This document shows positions 15,787 through 17,500 of a DNA stretch of 17,500 nt, one piece after another. This DNA comes from Anaeromyxobacter sp. (GTDB taxonomy: Bacteria > Myxococcota > Myxococcia > Myxococcales > Anaeromyxobacteraceae). Position 1 is the stretch's first letter. Each line of letters opens with the position of its first letter. Location of the stretch: NCBI GenBank assembly GCA_016718565.1, contig JADKCZ010000018.1:1-17500 (forward strand), in the 5' to 3' direction. The notes under the pieces are model-generated. The model worked only from the letters and a program-made list of their open reading frames with translations, did not search any database and had not been told where the DNA came from. The position numbers and the translations under genes were made by a program.

Positions 15787-15829
15787 GGCGTGAGGCGACG
15801 CCCAGGACGGGCTGCGGGCCGAAGGCCCG
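15787..15829. terminator. Hairpins between convergent cusA and cytochrome genes
   Basis: GGCGT/ACGCC (15787-15791 with 15798-15802) and CGGGCC-GAA-GGCCCG (15815-15829) lie in the 154-base gap between two convergent stops. Outer arms TCGACCTC (near 15769) and GAGGTCGA (near 15830) can enclose both. Without T tracts, a bidirectional terminator is likely but not proven. Nothing else is seen in 15728-15881. Confidence 0.45.
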
Positions 15830-15881
15830 AGGTCGAGGGGCGCCCCACGACCACGGGCCGGCCTCGACTCCGCGGCCCGGC

Positions 15882-16382
15882 TCAGCGGGGGTGGCACTCC
15901 TTGCAGGCCTTCGGCCCCTTGCCCTCCGCCTTGTGGCAGGCCACGCAATACTGGTGGGGAGCGTCGCGCGGGAGTCCCGCGATCTTGCCGGGCACGCCCT
16001 GGTGGCACCGGACGCAGTCGAGCGACGGGTGCTGGGCGTGATCGAACTTGAGGTGGGCCTTCCTCGACTTCATGGCGATGGGCCCGGTCGGCGCGGCTTC
16101 GCCGGCCTCCGACCGCTTGACGGGACCGGCGCCCGCGGCCTTGCGAGGTGCCGGCGGCCGGGCCGCGCTGGCTGGCGCCTTGGCAGCCGGCTTGGCCTTG
16201 GCCTTGGCCGGTGGAGCCTTGGTGGCCGGGGGCTGACCCGTCAGCGTCCTGGTCGCCGGGGGCCTGGCCGGCTGCGGCGGCGAGGCCGGAGCGGCCGCGG
16301 CACCAGGGCCGACGGCGGGCGCCTCGGCGGCCAGGCCAGGGGTGGACCAGACCAGCAGGGCGAGCAGCACGAGCGACTTCAT
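15882..16382 (-). CDS. Secreted triheme cytochrome c (c7/class III-like) with long Ala/Pro/Lys linker (166 aa)
   Basis: The start ATG at 16382 gives a clean signal peptide, MKSLVLLALLVWSTPGLAAE, with GGGAG about eight bases upstream; an earlier ATG at 16406 adds MPRRGSPS. Residues about 22-100 are a low-complexity Ala/Pro/Lys spacer (KAKAKPAAKAP). The C-terminal 65 residues hold three CxxCH haem-attachment sites: C123-H127 (CVRCH), C146-H150 (CVACH) and C160-H164 (CKECH). H110, H115, H118 (HLKFDHAQH) and H143 are candidates for the distal ligands. This fits a small bis-His multihaem electron carrier in the periplasm or on the cell surface, as found in metal-respiring delta-proteobacteria. The basic, extended linker may tether the haem head to the envelope or to an anionic partner. 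It is convergent with cusA and probably a separate transcript. Confidence 0.87.
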   Translation of the reverse strand: MKSLVLLALLVWSTPGLAAEAPAVGPGAAAAPASPPQPARPPATRTLTGQPPATKAPPAKAKAKPAAKAPASAARPPAPRKAAGAGPVKRSEAGEAAPTGPIAMKSRKAHLKFDHAQHPSLDCVRCHQGVPGKIAGLPRDAPHQYCVACHKAEGKGPKACKECHPR

Positions 16383-16437
16383 CGAAGGGCTCCCTCTCCG
16401 GGGCACCCGTGGCGGGCACCCTCTCTCAGGCCAGAAC

Positions 16438-16471
16438 GCGCCGGCGATGATACTTCATCCCCGCCGGGCGC
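16438..16471. terminator. Interrupted hairpin between the SDR and cytochrome genes
   Basis: GCGC-C-GGCG-ATGA (16438-16450), loop TACT, then TCAT-CCC-CGCC-GG-GCGC (16455-16471) make a 12-bp stem with small bulges. It starts 12 bases past the SDR stop (minus strand) and lies 56 bases upstream of the cytochrome ATG. It could end SDR transcription or act in the cytochrome leader. Confidence 0.4.
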
Positions 16472-16482
16472 CGGAGGACGCC

Positions 16483-17500
16483 TCAGACCATGGCCGCGGC
16501 CGAGATCTCCGGGTGGTTCCGGAAGAACTCGACCAGGCGCGGCAGGTAGTCCGGGAGCGGCGGGCACGCCACCCCGGTGCCCACCAGGTCGGACTGGGCG
16601 TTGCGGGTGTCGTAGCGGGCCGGGTGGACGAAGTAGTCGATGGCCGCCGACGGGATGCGCAGCAGCGCGTGCACGCCCGGCACGTGGTCCAGCGAGAACT
16701 TGGCCAGCCCGACCGGCAGCGGGATCTGCACCAGGTGGCGGCCGGTCACCACCGAGAGGTGGTGCAGCAGCGCCTTCACCTCGAGCGGCCGGGGGTCGGC
16801 CAGCTGGTAGGTCTTCCCCAGGCTGCCGGGCAGGCCGGCCAGGGCGTCGATGGCCCCGATGACGAAGTCGCGCGGCACCAGGTTCACCTCGTGGGAGCCG
16901 TCCCCCACCATCGGCAGCAGCGCCACCCGGGGCTGGCGCAGCAGCCACTGGATGATGAAGTAGGGCCCGTCGAACTTCTGGGTCTCGCCGCTGCGGCTGT
17001 CGCCTACCGTGATGGACGGCCGGTAGATGGTGCCCGGGAGCCCGGCGGTCATGGCGGCGCGCACCTCCACCTCCGCCAGGTGCTTGGTCTCCTCGTAGAA
17101 GTTGTTGAAGACCTGCCCCTTCTCCAGGTCCGACTCCAGGAACAGCCCTGGGTGGCGCCCAGAGACGTAGCAGGTGGAGACGTACTGGAAGCGGCCGAGC
17201 CGGCCGCAGCGGGCGGCGAACTCGAGCAGGTGGCGGGTGCCGGCCACGTTGACCGCCATCCCGACCTCCCGCGGGACCATCAGGTCGTAGGCGGCGGCCA
17301 GGTGGAAGACCTCCACCACGTCGGCGGCGGCCGCCGCAGGATCAGGCAACCCGAGGCCCGGCGTGGTGATGTCCCCCTCCACCAGCCGGATCCGGCCGCG
17401 CAGCGCCGGGTGCAGCCCGCCCAGGATGTCGGCCCTGGCGCGCGCCAGTGCCGCGAACTTGGGCTGGACCAGGCAGAGGGCCGTGTCGTCCGGGCGGCGA
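16483..17500 (-). CDS. Extended SDR, fatty-acyl-reductase-like NAD(P)-binding protein (5' end outside window)
   Basis: The open frame runs from the window edge to the stop at 16483-16485, giving about 339 residues. The fragment enters after the N-terminal GxxGxxG dinucleotide motif, which would lie just outside. Visible family marks are RLVEGDITTPGLGL, VVEVFHLAAAYDLMVP, NVAGTRHLLEFA, the catalytic serine region FQYVSTCYVSG, and the active-site YxxxK as YEETK (codons 17083-17097), followed by YRPSITVGDSRSGE. This fits the NAD-binding_4 / male-sterility branch of extended SDRs, which includes fatty acyl-CoA reductases and related epimerase-like enzymes. The C-terminal part (SLDHVPGVHALLRIPSAAID, YFVHPARYDTRNAQSDL) likely shapes the substrate site. 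It is probably a cytoplasmic or membrane-associated oxidoreductase of lipid metabolism; the exact substrate is unknown. Confidence 0.85.
   Translation of the reverse strand, partial: RRPDDTALCLVQPKFAALARARADILGGLHPALRGRIRLVEGDITTPGLGLPDPAAAAADVVEVFHLAAAYDLMVPREVGMAVNVAGTRHLLEFAARCGRLGRFQYVSTCYVSGRHPGLFLESDLEKGQVFNNFYEETKHLAEVEVRAAMTAGLPGTIYRPSITVGDSRSGETQKFDGPYFIIQWLLRQPRVALLPMVGDGSHEVNLVPRDFVIGAIDALAGLPGSLGKTYQLADPRPLEVKALLHHLSVVTGRHLVQIPLPVGLAKFSLDHVPGVHALLRIPSAAIDYFVHPARYDTRNAQSDLVGTGVACPPLPDYLPRLVEFFRNHPEISAAAMV

Noticed and set aside
12490..16041. Second long plus-strand frame across cusA
   Set aside because: Arg/Ala/Gly-rich shadow of cusA with no recognisable domain.
1..17500. CRISPR arrays, tRNA or rRNA genes, insertion sequences, integrase or attachment sites
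   Set aside because: I found no regularly spaced repeats, cloverleaf-like stretches, transposase motifs or flanking duplications while reading both strands.

Overview
The window is very GC-rich with strong G/C preference at third codon positions. Its gene set (a copper-type RND efflux pair, a Tat-exported multicopper oxidase, a small triheme cytochrome c, degenerate ThiF-like proteins) fits a delta-proteobacterial/Myxococcota genome such as an Anaeromyxobacter relative. That placement is inferred from style and content; no rRNA or other marker gene is present. I see no tRNA, rRNA, CRISPR array, transposase or phage gene.

Left part (1-4182, all on the minus strand). Bases 1-2529 read as one continuous protein only if the frame is changed more than a dozen times: a lipoprotein start, a bacterial Ig-like segment, then a long beta-rich body ending in BNR/YCF48-like motifs. 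Next come a clean 69-residue membrane protein (2806-3015) and a YdjM/DUF457-type membrane hydrolase (3129-4182) carrying two single-base frameshifts, both at short G runs. Frame damage is dense below about 2.45 kb, sparse up to 3.65 kb and absent after that. This gradient looks more like a poor-quality contig end than biological decay, though decay is not excluded.

Middle part (4183-8311). A gene-poor stretch of about 470 bases holds an unusual cluster of stem-loops, including an 18-bp perfect palindrome, and a coding-like remnant. It is followed by a conserved hypothetical protein with an uncertain start, a two-domain VOC/PhnB-like protein (minus strand), a translationally coupled pair of ThiF/MoeB-fold proteins that both appear to lack E1 catalytic residues, and a membrane-anchored protein with a C-terminal IPT/TIG domain (minus strand).

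Right part (8312-15727, plus strand). A 346-base divergent spacer with two back-to-back hairpins leads into a copper-handling cluster: a Tat-secreted multicopper oxidase, then a CusB-like adaptor with an N-terminal heavy-metal-binding domain and a C-terminal YHS domain, overlapping by 4 bases a CusA-like RND pump that retains the three-methionine Cu(I)/Ag(I) site. The likely logic is that the oxidase detoxifies or oxidises periplasmic Cu(I) while CusBA pumps copper or silver out. No outer-membrane factor and no metal regulator are in the window.

Right end (15882-17500, minus strand). A secreted triheme cytochrome c with a long Ala/Pro/Lys linker, and the 3' part of an extended SDR (fatty-acyl-reductase-like NAD-binding) gene that runs off the window.
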